NCBI GenBank assembly: GCA_951799445.1
Contig: OX637295.1
Coordinates: forward strand, 11,222,001 to 11,286,000
Reading direction: 5' to 3'
Source: Pseudisothecium myosuroides
Lineage: Eukaryota > Streptophyta > Bryopsida > Hypnales > Lembophyllaceae
DNA length: 64,000 bases
The position numbers and the translations under genes were made by a program. Shown here in pieces: positions 24,440 through 35,537 of the stretch; positions within the stretch are counted from its first letter, which is position 1, and each line of letters begins with the position of its first letter. The notes below the pieces were generated by a model. That model was not told the origin of the DNA and did not search any database. It saw only the letters and a list, made by a program, of their open reading frames with translations.

Positions 24440-24990
24440 ATAATGCATGAATCTAGCCTACTATCAATAATCGGAGAGTGAATCCAAATGTTGTCAAATC
24501 TATTCCATATAGTAGAAGCCTGTTGGGATGATGTTGAGCCCCAATTCATGCCTTCAATTGCGCGGCCCAACCAAAATCAAGCATCGCATTCCATAGAGCG
24601 TCATTAATAACATCCAAAGGCCACCGGTTATGTGAAAAAACCATACTGTTGCGGGAAATCCTTATGAGCCAAAGTGATGAGCCATGCAAAAGGGTCCATA
24701 TAGTCCAAAGAACATGAAAACGTTTAGGAATTGAAGACCCAAGAATACATTGTCAAAATGGGCATAGGGAGTACTAGTATCCCCTAGAATATGGTAGAGG
24801 GTAGTCCCAAACTTCTTGAGCCCTTGGACATGAGAAAAGACGGTGAAGAGGTGTTTCTTCACACCCAAAGGAACACCAATTACAATTGGTGTCAATGCCT
24901 AGGGCAATCCTCGCACGCCATGAGTGAACCACTACCGCATTGTGCCACATAGACCACATGAAAGTTGCCTCTTTTTGTAAACGAGCCTTG
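24440..24990 (-). pseudogene. LINE-type reverse transcriptase C-terminus, relic (zf-RVT)
   Basis: On the minus strand one frame reads from about 24990 to about 24500 and shows the zinc-binding C-terminal module found after plant LINE reverse transcriptases. The motif is C-x2-C-x3-C-x-E-E-T-x2-H-x5-C-P-x-A-x2-V-W (NWCSFGCEETPLH then LFSCPRAQEVW), preceded by WHNAVVVHSWRAR. It continues past two in-frame stops into ISRNSMVFSHNRWPLDVI, a typical C-terminal tail (RNxxVF...W). The reverse transcriptase palm domain itself is missing upstream. It is a 5'-truncated, stop-containing, dead copy. Confidence 0.75.
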
Positions 24991-25541
24991 TGCCCAACAA
25001 TTAATTAAATTAACTCTTTGGTGGAATCTCATGTCCATCAAATTGTTAAAAACATATTATAATTGTGTATTTTTTGTGAATTTTTTCACGAATTTTTTCA
25101 ACAATTTATTAATCATTAAAGCATCTATTATCTTGAAAATTTTCATTACCTTTTTATAAGCATAATTATTATAGTGAATTTTTTTAGCCTCAATTTTTGG
25201 GAGTACATTATTTGCAGTTTCCTAACAATCATCCTTATTTTATTTTATTTTATATAATAATGACTATTAGAGCTCATAGTGACTATTAGTACTACCCCCA
25301 AATGCAACAAAATCAGAACATGTTTCATGCTTTCTCCCACTATTGTAGTTCACTATTGTAATAATTGCAAGCTCAAACTTCAGACGGAATGTTATGGTTT
25401 TTTTCTGTCAAATTTTTCTATTTCGAAAGATAATTTTGACTTTAAGTTATGAAAATCAATTAATTTCTCATTTTTTCCTACTTACATTTTTGATTAAAAA
25501 AATCAAACATGTTCTGAAAATTCTGTACTTTTTTTATTTTT
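24991..25541. other. AT-rich intergenic DNA
   Basis: No gene or repeat recognised. Confidence 0.4.
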
Positions 25542-25694
25542 TAAAAAGCAAACCAATGACAATGTCAGTTCTGCATGAACACCAAGGACATGGATCAACC
25601 CTTACAGGTCTGGAAAGGTCACTCAATCGGGGATTTGGGTTGGAACATGGTGTGTTTTTCGAGTATTTGACATAAAATGTGCGACAATTGAAGT
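25542..25694. repeat. Unclassified dispersed repeat, copy 2 (about 153 bp)
   Basis: Partner of 19588-19743, in the same orientation. The conserved core runs from 'accaatgacaatgtcagtt' to 'gagtatttgacataaaatg'. Small indels shift every reading frame between copies, so conservation is not at protein level. Confidence 0.7.
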
Positions 25695-25872
25695 GTGTGA
25701 TACTGACAAATTTATTTAAGCTTATTTTATTTATGTTGAGCTGGGTGCATTGAGACGTAGCACTGGCAATTCGAATCATTTTTGCATCTCCTACACCTAT
25801 GAGAAGTTTGAAAACTGGTCATGAGTATTTATGTCATATGGTGTAGTATTTGAACATGACAAGGGATACATG

Positions 25873-26372
25873 TTAACCCCTAAATGCAATGCCCAAGGCC
25901 TGTTTTGAGCCTCTTGGGATCTGCTCTAAATTGAACAAAAAGTCAACATTTTGATAAGTTGAATCAATTTTTTTTGAATTGTAACCTTATAATTTTTTTT
26001 CCTATATGTTGTACAATTCCAAATAATCTGAAAATTTTCAAGCATCTAGCCAACTTGCCTTGAAGAATGAATCCAAAGAAGCACAACCATTTTGGAAAAA
26101 TTTTCATAATAATCTGACCTTGTGAAGTGCAGCTGCTCGAGTTTTCGCAGGGCCAAAAAAAGGACTTTTGCCACTTCAAACGTTAATATCTACCAATCTA
26201 CAAGATGGAAATTTCTGAAATTCTTTCCACATATTCTTAAACGAGAGTACTACAAGATCCTATGGTTACATGTGTCCAAAAATGATATTTTTCAAAAACT
26301 TGATACTTGTACTAGAAATGGCAGTTTGGAGCACTTTTGGTGAGAACATAGTCAAGGAACTTTAGGGGTTAA
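25873..26372 (+). mobile_element. TTAA/CCCC TIR element, shortened copy B (0.5 kb)
   Basis: TTAA (25873-25876) CCCCTAAATGCAATG at the left and GAACTTTAGGGG TTAA (26369-26372) at the right. The right two-thirds match copy A (16615-17556) closely, for example 'ttcctatatgttgt', 'caattccaaat' and 'agccaacttgcct'. The left interior is deleted relative to copy A. It abuts copy C directly at the right TTAA. Confidence 0.78.
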
Positions 26373-27093
26373 AGTAGAAAAAACAAGTTTTTCAGCACAT
26401 TGCGGGACTAGATTTTATGACTTTAAACATTTTTAACTTAAATCTTTTGCACTGCAGAGCTTTGAGCTTTAAATCTTTATAGTGGAGAATTGAGTTGAAA
26501 GTCTAGGAAAAAAATTAAAAAAATAAAAAAAAATTTAACTATCAATGTTAGATAAATTGTTAAGTAGAAGTAGGTACAAGATAGAAGGAAAATCTAAAAC
26601 ATTCATGTATTTTAGATGGAATTAAGATGCACTAATGCCAATGGTGAGATTGTTCTAACAAGTAAACTAAACCATTAAAAAAATATATATATTGAAAAAT
26701 TTGAAAAATTGCATTCAGAGATGAATCCTACAAGTTATTTTTTTCAAGAAGATGCTCTAACTGCCCAAAAAACAAGAATGTCCATAACTTTCTCATAACA
26801 AATCCAAATGAAATGAATCAAAGCTTTCCAGATAGACAAAAATATAATCTATGAGAAAAAAATACTTTTAAAAAAAATTCAAATTTTTGTCCATTTTTTT
26901 TTGCTGACCGGGCTGCCCCTCGTCCACTGTTTTGAGCTTATTTGGTCATAACTTTTTTTCCCGGGCACCGATTGTGAAAAAAATTATATTCCCACAAAAC
27001 TTATCAGTTTTTCTATCTCCAAAATTTCAGCCCGTAAATACTGCCCGAAAACGCATTTGTCCTCCAAAGGGACAATGGTCCTTTAGGGGTTAA
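26369..27093 (-). mobile_element. TTAA/CCCC TIR element, 5'-truncated copy C
   Basis: Sequence after 26372 ('agtagaaaaaacaagttttt') matches an internal position of copy F (around 43046-43065, 'tTTAAagtggaaaaaacaag'), and the homology runs on to the terminus GGTCCTTTAGGGG TTAA (27090-27093). The part of C left of that internal TTAA is absent. This fits copy B having inserted into a TTAA inside C, followed by loss of C's left part. Confidence 0.75.
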
Positions 27094-28547
27094 GTCGGTC
27101 AATAATGAGTCATTTTTTGTATTTAGAATTTAGAATTATTTTTCATAGATTTTTAACTAAAATTTAATGCAATTCATTAACTTTCACAAGTTTTGAGACA
27201 CGTACATTTTGCTAAATGTTTTTTGAAAGATGAACTATGCAAGTGCAAATTCATGAGAAATAACTTCTTCACAAGGTTTCAAGGTACTCGTTGAATTTTT
27301 TTAGTGTTTTTTATTTTATTTATCTTTTTTCTCTAAGACATTTTTGTCAACCCAAGTTCTACCAAATCTGTTCTACAATTATTTGCTAAAACAAAGAATT
27401 GCAGAGATCAGTTTCCTTTTAAGTTCAAAATAGAGTTCTTCTTAATTTTGTTTCTAGTTTCATTTCCGCCAATCAGAATTCATGAGCATGCAACATTTGG
27501 TATTAGGGATTGTAATTCAAGACAACAATCACAAGTTTAGAGCTAAACTCAAGATGAAGTGGTGGATCCACAATGCATTTATTGTCGAGGATCACAACTT
27601 AAACTTAGTTTGCAATTTGGACCAAGTTCAGACTACATTACGATTAACTCTATTGTACAAAAGAAATTCTACGTAATTAGGTTTTCTGGTTACATCTATC
27701 AATTATTTTCCATCTTTGACCATATAAAATATTCTAATTTCATGTTACAAAATCATTTGAAAATAGTCACATTCATAAAAAAAAGTACAATGAGATTTGA
27801 TAAAAGTAGACCATTAAATACAATTTGAGACTAAATTGAATTTATAAATCATCACATGTGCCACGTGTCATCTTGTAAATGGTGTAAGGTGACATGGACC
27901 CCTTAAGAATCTAACTTGGAAATTCAATTTCTGCACCTGAGTATTGAATTAAACCCTAACGTATAGTAATGAGAGGTCCTCTAAGGATGAAGCAATTCAA
28001 GACACTAGCTCAAGAAAAAGAAAAAAATAAGTTTCGTCTTGTGTAAGCACAAAGCAAAAAGATTTTACCATTTCATGTGTGTATACTAGGCAAGTAACCA
28101 AATGTTCATAAATTTTGAGTTTCTTTAATGTTATAAGCCACTTATTAATTATACTTCTCCAGAAATTATATACATGTTGTTTTCATTTCTAAATGTGAAT
28201 ATTGACATTCCCTAATTTTTCTAGGAACTTCATGTTTGAAACGTGGTTCATTTCTACAATGAATCTTGTGTTCATTCCTATCATCTAATTCCATAGTATA
28301 GCTATTTTCCCAATTTAATGAATATGATGTTTAAGAATTAAAAGCCTTGAATAATTGAGTTTGTTTTCCACTAAAATCTTGTTAATTAGACCCTCGTTTG
28401 GCTGCTTTTTCTATAGCTTGGCTTTGTACTAGTGGCTCTACCTTGATGCTACCTTGATGCAATAAGCTTAATTGTTACTACTCTTTAAACAAGTAGAAAT
28501 GAATATATGAATAGATAGTTAATTTTGAAAATAATTACTACATAACT
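27094..28547. other. AT-rich intergenic DNA
   Basis: The first 200 bp repeat the sequence at 22200-22440. Nothing gene-like. The open frames at 27482-27828 overlap one another and have no recognisable motif. Confidence 0.4.
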
Positions 28548-29462
28548 TTAATCCCTAAAGTCCCAAGGCCATTTTTCCATCAAAAACCACTCAAAACTGC
28601 CATTTTTGTAGCAAAGAGCCAAAAAAAAATTTAAATGATTTTTTTGCATATTTAACTGTAGGATCTTGTACTAGACTAGTGTAAGAATGTGTGGAAGAAA
28701 TTTCAAAAACTTTGACCATGTAGATTGCAATATATTTGCATTTAAAGTGAAGGAATCAAATTTTTTTGCACCTTGCTCAACTACATTTTTTGGCTTTGAA
28801 CCTTCTTAACTTAAAATTTTTGTTCTAATGATTTTGAATTTATAATTTTATATGATGAAAAATTGAGTTGAGAGTCTAGAAAAAAAATCCAAAAAAGAAA
28901 CACTTAGCTTTTACTCATTAAAAAATTATTAGGTAGAAGTAGGTTCAAGATTGAAGAAAAAACTAAATCATTAATAGCTCTAAGATAGAGTTGAAATATA
29001 CTAATCTCAACGGTGAGATTGTTCTAGCAAGAAATCTTAACCTTGCAAAACTTTTGTTTTTGAAAAATTGTCAAAATTGAGTTTACAAATGAATCCTACA
29101 AGTTATTTTTTCAAGAAGATGCTCTAATTGCCCAAAAAATAAGATTGTCCATAACTTTTGCACAACAAATCCAATTGGAATGAATGAAAGCTTTCCATGT
29201 AGATGAAAATAAAATCTATGTGAAACAAATTATTAAAAAGTTTAATTTTTTCTGCCCGCCAAACTAAAATTTGGGATTTTTGTGCCATAACTTTTGCTCC
29301 TGGGCACCGATTGAAATAGAAATTACATTTTTGGAAAGCTAATGTGATTTACTATCTTCTCCAAAAAAAAAATCCAGAAAAGCATGAAAAGTATTGAGAC
29401 CGTAGGAGCCTACCCAAAATCCATTTTGTCCCCTGAAGGGACAACGGGACTTTAGGGGTTAA
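28548..29462 (-). mobile_element. TTAA/CCCC TIR element, full-length copy D (0.91 kb)
   Basis: TTAA (28548-28551) TCCCTAAAGTCCC at the left and GGGACTTTAGGGG TTAA (29459-29462) at the right. Near the left end are 'aaaactgccattttt' and 'ctgtaggatctt', the reverse complement of the subterminal words in copies A and H. The interior is about 75-80% like copy F. Confidence 0.8.
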
Positions 29463-29601
29463 TGTATTTGAAATTTACAAATTTCAATCTAGACCTATGC
29501 TTAATTATTCAAATTCTACTAGGATTATATTTGTTGTATTGGTGATGACCAATTCAAGATTTTGAAATGTTGAAATTTCAAAATCTTAAATTCTTGTAAA
29601 T

Positions 29602-29721
29602 CACTATAAGAAACCCGCGTTTTAGGTGACGTTAGTATAATTTTAGGAGACGGATTTTAGTAGACGTCCTATAAAACAACTTGTGTTTTTATGTCAATAT
29701 AATAATGTTCAATGTAACATC
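29602..29721 (+). mobile_element. CACTA-like left-end fragment
   Basis: Begins CACTATAAGAAACCCGCG followed by 'ttttaggtgacgttag', matching the termini of the element at 13691-14050. The right end is absent: the sequence passes directly into the truncated TTAA element at about 29726. A fragment left by deletion or nested insertion. Confidence 0.6.
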
Positions 29722-29725
29722 TAAA

Positions 29726-30267
29726 TTTCTAAATGCTATTTTTGCAATTTAAAAAAAAATAAAAATTCTCATGGTTTAGTTTACTTGCTAGAACAATCTC
29801 ACCATTGGGATTAGTGTATTTTAATTCCATCTAAAATATATTAATGTTTTAGATTTTCCTTCTATCTCATACCTACTTCTACTTAATAAATTTTTTAGGA
29901 ATGATAATTAAGTTTTTTTGAATACTTTTTTTTTCCCTAGACTCTCAACTCAATTCTCCACTATAAAGATTTGAAGCACAAAACTTTGTAGTGCAAAAAT
30001 TTTAAGTGAAAAATGTTTAAAGTCAAAAAATCTAGTCCCGCAATGTGCTGAAATACTTGTTTTTTCCACTTTAAACGCAAATATCTTGCAATCTGAGCGG
30101 TCAAAAATTCTGAAATTTTTTCCACACATTCTCATACTAGTTAGGTGTAAGATCCTACGGTTAGATGTGGAAAAAAAACATTTTTCATTTTTTTTTACTC
30201 CTTGCTATAGAAATGGCAGTTTTGATGGTTTTTTGGCAGAAAAAAGCCTTTGGCCTTTAGGGGTTAA
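29726..30267 (+). mobile_element. TTAA/CCCC TIR element, truncated copy E
   Basis: The right terminus is GGCCTTTAGGGG TTAA (30264-30267), with the family subterminal words 'gatcctacggttagatgtgg' and 'aaatggcagttttgatggtt'. The left half is missing. Homology to copies F and H starts at 'atttctaaatgctatttttg', about the middle of the element. Confidence 0.78.
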
Positions 30268-30494
30268 CAAGGACAATGGGGTTTTACTTATTAGGATGGA
30301 ATTCAATTGATTATGCCCTAATGCATCTTAGAAGAAGCATAGTGGAAATGGAGCTCAAACGGCTATCATTAGAGGAGAACTTGTACAACTATAATTGAGA
30401 ACAGTGAGAATGGAGTTCAAACAAGAATAGAATTCAAATGGCTAGAGATGCAATGCCTTATAGTAAAAATGACACTTAAATGGGGGAAAATTTG

Positions 30495-31336
30495 AAACTT
30501 GTTTGAAAACCACTACTGTACCGTTGTAAAACAATCGTATATCCAAGTGATAGAGCCCAATTAGATATTTAATAAAAATACAAGAAAAAAGGCGCTAAAA
30601 CAACTAGTACTAAATCAAGGTCATATTGCTTAAAAATTGCATGGCTTGATGTTGTGACTTCCATTATGAAGCTTTACTCGTGTGGCTTGAACACGCGCAT
30701 GGTAGTTCAAGTTATAAAAATTGCTATTGTCGTAAAACAATCATTCAATCCAAGTGAGGGAGTCTACTTATATAGAGTATAAAAAGACAAAAGGAAAGGG
30801 TGCCAACACAAATTTTGAGTTGTGAGCTTTAGTAATATGGTTTAAAAATTGCAGGACTTGATGTTGTGACTTCCATTATGAAGCTTTATTTGTGTGGCTT
30901 AAATACACACATGGTAGCTCAAATTTGAAAACCTTTACCGTCATAAAATGATCATTCAATAATTCAAGTGACGGAGTCTAATTATATAGAGTATAAAAGG
31001 ACAAAATAATTTTTCAGTTGTAAGCTTTAGTTATATGGTTTAAAAATTGCATGACTTCATACTGTAACTTCAATTATGGAGCTTTATTTGTGTGGCTTAA
31101 ATACACCCATGGAGCTCAAATTGAAAACCACTACCATTGGAAAACAATCATGCAATCCAAGTGGCACAATCTAATTATATAAAGGATGAAAGGACAAAAA
31201 AAGGTGCCAAAACAATGTTTGAATTGTGAGTTTTAGTTATATGGTTTAAAAATTGCACATCTTTAGGTTGTAACTTTAAATATGGAGCTTTATTTGTATG
31301 GCTTAAACACACCCATAGTAGCTCAAAAACTATATA
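30495..31336. repeat. Tandem array, about 196-216 bp monomer, about 4 copies
   Basis: Monomer starts near 30495, 30711, 30925 and 31121. Each carries 'aaaaccactac' or a variant, 'aaaacaatcattcaatccaagtg', 'tctaattatatagagtataaa', 'tatggtttaaaaattgca', 'gttgtgacttccattatgaagctttat' and 'gtgtggcttaaatacacacatgg', all with mismatches. This is the right size for a plant satellite. The copies are about 80% identical, so the array is not recently amplified. Confidence 0.85.
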
Positions 31337-31387
31337 TGTCCTATATCTAATACAAAGATTTTCTATTACAATTATGCTAGAATGTGT

Positions 31388-32110
31388 TTAACCCCTAATG
31401 ATCTAAGTGATTATTTTCTTGTTATTGCCCCTCTTTTTTGAGCTGTCCATTTTCAAATTTTGAATTTTTCTAAAATAAAAATTATTAAAAAAAATAGACT
31501 ATATTATGAATCCAATGGTGGTAGTTTCATCATATTCCAAGTTAAGCTCTACTTTCTGGAATTTTTTAAATTTAAATGGTGTAGTATGGTTCACAACTCA
31601 TATTTTTTGGTTCATTTTGGACATAGATTGAAAAGTCAACCAACCAATGCAATTGTTGCCTACCAAGGATCCAAGAAGCTCAAGGAAAAAACAAGTGTGT
31701 CCATTCTTGTTTTCCTTACAAATACTACCGTACTCTCATTCAAATGATCACCATGTATTGCAAGCTCCACCAAAATTTACAAAATGACCAAAATGTTGTG
31801 AAATTTCAAATGAGCATTCTCAACTCTCTTGTATTCCACTAAATACAAAAAGGTCATCATTTCAAAATATTCTCACTAAGATATGCTCCTTCAAAGAGCG
31901 TTGCACTATTTTTCCATTAACCCCAATAAAACTTCAAACTTAAATATCTACTAAACCGTGTGGCCAAATAATCTAAAATATTTCCAAGTGCTCACCTTCA
32001 ATGTGAACTACAAGATCCTACACTTACATTCTATCTGATCTCAAGAAAAAATGAACAAACAAATTGCTCAAGTTCTTGGTAATTTTGACCCATTTTGAAA
32101 GTACACCCCC
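31388..32110. mobile_element. Probable decayed TTAA/CCCC element
   Basis: The left end TTAACCCCTAATGATCTAAG fits the family. The distal part contains family-like words ('actacaagatcctac', 'tctaaaatatttcc'), but no clean GGGGTTAA terminus remains. The 95-codon frame at 31460-31747 has no known domain. Low-confidence relic. Confidence 0.4.
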
Positions 32111-32873
32111 ATTTGATAATTAGAGATTAAGCAGGACAAGGAGCAAGGTGTGTTGAACCATTAGCAACACGGAGAGGCTATAAAGAGTTGGAAATGACAA
32201 CATCTATGAGACCATAGTCTTTGGCTTCCTTCGCACTCGTGAATAAATCACGGTTGGTGTCTTTGACGATCTTCTCATATGGCCGTCCAATGTGGTATGC
32301 TAGGTATCCATTCAAGTTTTCCTTGTGGTGGAGGATCTCGTTGGCTTGAAACCATCTCCAAAGTCCATGGTTAAGGACCATGAAGCCCATATTTAGCCTC
32401 ATGTATTTTTAACAGTTTTGAAGATTTTTATTTGTTCAAATAATTAAGCATTTGAACCAACACATGCAAATTGTTCTGCGCTCAATCTAAGGATATAAAT
32501 ATTTCCCCATTTAAAGTATACTTTCCACAATATGATCAATCAAAATAGTAATTTCCACAATATCATAGATCGTAAGTCGTTAAAGAGTTGAACTGTAACA
32601 AAACTAGAAGTCCAAAACTATACTCAATCACTGATGGCAAAAGTGATTGCAATAGAAGGTAGACCTGAATTTCAATATCCTTCTGCTGCCCTTGTGCTCC
32701 TCCTTGGGGTTGATAAATCATAATTCGGGAATTTGGCAGACTGCATCGTTTACCTAAAAGAGCAAGGAGACAATAGTGAGTTCCAATATAAATTGTACAG
32801 ACTCAGAAATCTACACCTGCACTCACTACGCTTGCCCCATAGCTTTTTTGAATCTAGAAGCAGTGCTAAAGGA

Positions 32874-33103
32874 TTAACCCCAAAAGGACTAAGGACTCGT
32901 AGTTTTGAGATTATGACCAATTGCATTTACCAAAAAGTTGTGTAAAAGAATTCACATGGACCAAACCGAATCAATGAAGAACATTAGATGTGTTGGTAAA
33001 AAGCTTAATCAAATTGAACAAAAGGAAGTCCCCATATGAGCAACGCAAAGATGCTTACAGAAACATAAGACCAATTTTGAGCTACTGGTCCATTTGGGGT
33101 TAA
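32874..33103. mobile_element. Short TTAA/CCCC TIR element in a pseudogene intron (230 bp)
   Basis: TTAA (32874-32877) CCCCAAAAGGAC and, at the right, GTCCATTTGGGG TTAA (33100-33103). It lies between the penultimate ClpP-like exons. Its interior differs from the 0.9-kb copies. The TTAA duplication and the CCCC termini are shared. Confidence 0.7.
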
Positions 33104-35082
33104 TTAAAAAAGGAAAATGCAAGTGTTCATGATACAAGGACCAGGACTTTCAATGCTGTCTGTTAAAAAACGAGGTCATAAGTGACACAAGGTCACAAGG
33201 GTATTCAAGGCGAGGGTGCCAACCTTTTGTGCCACCGCTAAGTAGAAAAGCTCCCATACTGCATCATTCCCATCGAAACAAACAGTTCATTACTTACTCG
33301 CTTGGTCTGTTGCTGATGTCTGAGTATACATTCAAGTTCTACTGGAATCATCCCAGCGTAGCATGAAAGGTTGGACACTAAAGATAGCAAAGAACTTCTC
33401 ACACTCAACTCATTTCAGGTAGAGTACTCCTACAGCGGCTTAAAAAGATCAAATTGTGCAGGTTTAGGCATGACCATAGGATGAAAATCCATCACACAGG
33501 TTTGAGCTTTGTGAACACAAAGTGAAGAAGATGTAGTTTCATCTGAGACTTCATCAGGGAATCATATGAATGGATATTGGGAAGGATAAGGACCTGGCTG
33601 CAAGCCCAACACAAATTGTGCTCACATCCGGTCGGATGTGCCTCGTGGTGTCAAAGATTGCCATTCCTGTCAAAAGCATATGGAAAGCGTATAAGATAAC
33701 GACATTGATTTATCCTATTAGTGTGAGCGCAAAATTAGTACCGCAAAGAAATTCATTCTCTGTGAATATTTGCACAACACAGTAATATCTCGACCTGCAC
33801 TAATATAAAACAGAGTGACATACGCATTAATACGATAAATCAGTGTACCTGACAAGTACTACATGAACCTCAGACACCCGATACTGTAAATTTATTAATT
33901 ACAGGGATGCTAAACAGAAGGTAAACTAAATTGGAACTTTCAGAACAGTCATTCACCTGCAGTGACAGAACCTCCAGGTGAATTCACATACATGAAATAT
34001 TTCCTGTCAAAAAGCAAGAGAAACAAATCAGAGGCATCTATGAAACGAGAACATAGAACTTTCTGATATTTTCTATAAGTAAGGTAACTAGACCTTACGG
34101 TGACCATTAACCAAAAGCTACCCCTATAAATTCTTCCCCAAAAATTTGCATGAGAGCCCTAGGGTCGATATTGATACACAATAATCTGTACTTTGAAAAT
34201 TCATAGTTTGCTCAATGTTCAAAAAATGCACCCTAAGGAGCGTGCAAAATCCACTTTCAACAAGACTGAACAAAAATGAAGGCAATCTGATAATAGGAAG
34301 CATGCAAAGATGCTTATTTGGACGCTTTCAGGTGAATATAGATTACGTCTTTCCTCAGCAAACCAAATGGATGCAGAACCAAACAAGAGTAATCCAAAGT
34401 GATAAGCGATGTCTGATTTCAAACATGCGATACCTGAACACTGCATTTGGCTTAGGGTTTAGGGTTTCCACGGTCATGCACAGCAAGGTTAATTTGGAAC
34501 AAACCCTGTTTGGATCAGCAGCATCTAAGTACAGCAATTGAGCGACAATCAATTTGCCATGTCAACGTCCACAGCATGATTCTCTGTTCAGCCGGCAAAC
34601 TCCCACTCAAATTCAGCCAATTTGCAAATTTCATGGCGCAACAAAAATTGAGGTTCAAAAGATGATACCTGCTGAAATAGCTACACCCTGAAATCTTTCC
34701 ACTAGCATAGGAGGGGGTCCCCGTCCTCCCTGAGCTCTTCCAGAATCCCCTAAAATCGCTGAAACTGGCACTTCGAAACCCATCCTGCGCAAATTCTCAC
34801 AAATTCGCAGAAACTTGTCAGTGCAATTGTAAATTTTTTAAGAATAATAAAACCAGAACAATTCACTTATGCGGCAAACGAAGAAAATTCTACAGAAATT
34901 TCACCTGACAGACCAAATGTCGTAATTAGGAACAACAGCTTCAGGAGTCCAGAATTCCGTGGAATTTCCATTCGCGCGTGCCACTAATCTCTTCGTCATC
35001 AAAACCCAACTAAACCCCCACCATTCCCATTGAAAACTTCCACCATCCCAGGCCCAATCTAGAAGCTCAAAATCTTCCAAAA

Positions 35083-35102
35083 CCCTAAACCCTAAACCCT
35101 GG
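35083..35102. repeat. Interstitial telomere-like repeat (AAACCCT)n
   Basis: About three units of AAACCCT on the plus strand, within the transit-peptide region of the ClpP relic and about 435 bp upstream of the PP4R2 start. A second telomere-like stretch (ttagggtttagggttt) lies at about 34450-34467 and a third at about 40722-40737. They may be telo-box promoter elements of PP4R2 or repair scars; the sequence does not decide. Confidence 0.6.
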
Positions 35103-35234
35103 AGTGGCTCTCGTACAGGCAGAGAAGGCAAAAAGGTGCAACTACTGCTTGCTGCAGCTGCTGCTGGTGATATTGGCAGCTCGGCAGGATGCTATGGTCG
35201 CCACGGGCTTCAACAGAACCGCATGATTCGCCAT

Positions 35235-35537
35235 TGCGAAAGGATAATCAAACCAAAACACACGGCGATTCAAGTTCACGAGACCAGAATTGCGCAAATC
35301 CTCACGAAAACAACCCAAATTCTCGGGTGCATTGAAATCCTGCAACAATTGCGAGCTGCGCTTGTTATTGATGTGGCAGCCACGTAGGTGAAATACCGCA
35401 AATAGGACCTACGTGGATGCCACGCAAGCGTCACTCAATCACCTCGAATGTAGTAACGTACTGTAGATGAATCGCCATGTGCTTCAAACCCTAAATGTAA
35501 TGATAAAATCATCTGATTTGCCCACGTTTTTGCAGCG
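35235..35537. promoter_or_regulatory. Short divergent intergenic region between the CLPP5 relic and PP4R2
   Basis: Only about 300 bp separate the presumed start codon of the ClpP pseudogene (minus, 35234) from the PP4R2 start codon (plus, 35538). The stretch contains two 'cacgtagg' and 'ctacgtgg' motifs (about 35380-35415, ACGT cores that plant bZIP factors can bind) and no TATA box that I can place with confidence. It is presumably the promoter and 5' leader of PP4R2, once shared by both genes. Confidence 0.5.

Larger units (their letters stand above)
32178..35234 (-). pseudogene. CLPP5: CLPP5-like chloroplast Clp protease subunit, unprocessed pseudogene
   Basis: The exon-intron layout of a plastid ClpP5 gene is kept, but the gene is broken. 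Exons on the minus strand: transit region from about 35234 to 34905 (NGNSTEFWTPEA, YDIWSVR), 34784-34669 (RGPPPMLVERFQ), a decayed exon at about 34590-34535 (AVDVDMAN, then LYLDAADPN), 34003-33957 (MYVNSPGGSVTA), 33666-33594 ([16 protein letters not shown]), 33258-33224 (MGAFLLSGGTKG), 32753-32665 ([20 protein letters not shown]) and 32345-32178 ([20 protein letters not shown]). Lesions: a stop and frameshift in the transit region, a 1-bp deletion with a stop after VDMAN (about 34550), a shifted frame at the MYVNSPGG exon, the catalytic His of the IMIHQP motif changed to Tyr, an AA instead of AG acceptor before the last exon, and an early stop (ISNSL). The catalytic Ser (GLAA-S-MGAF) survives across the intron. 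Family knowledge: ClpP5 is a core subunit of the chloroplast ClpPR protease. Confidence 0.88.
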
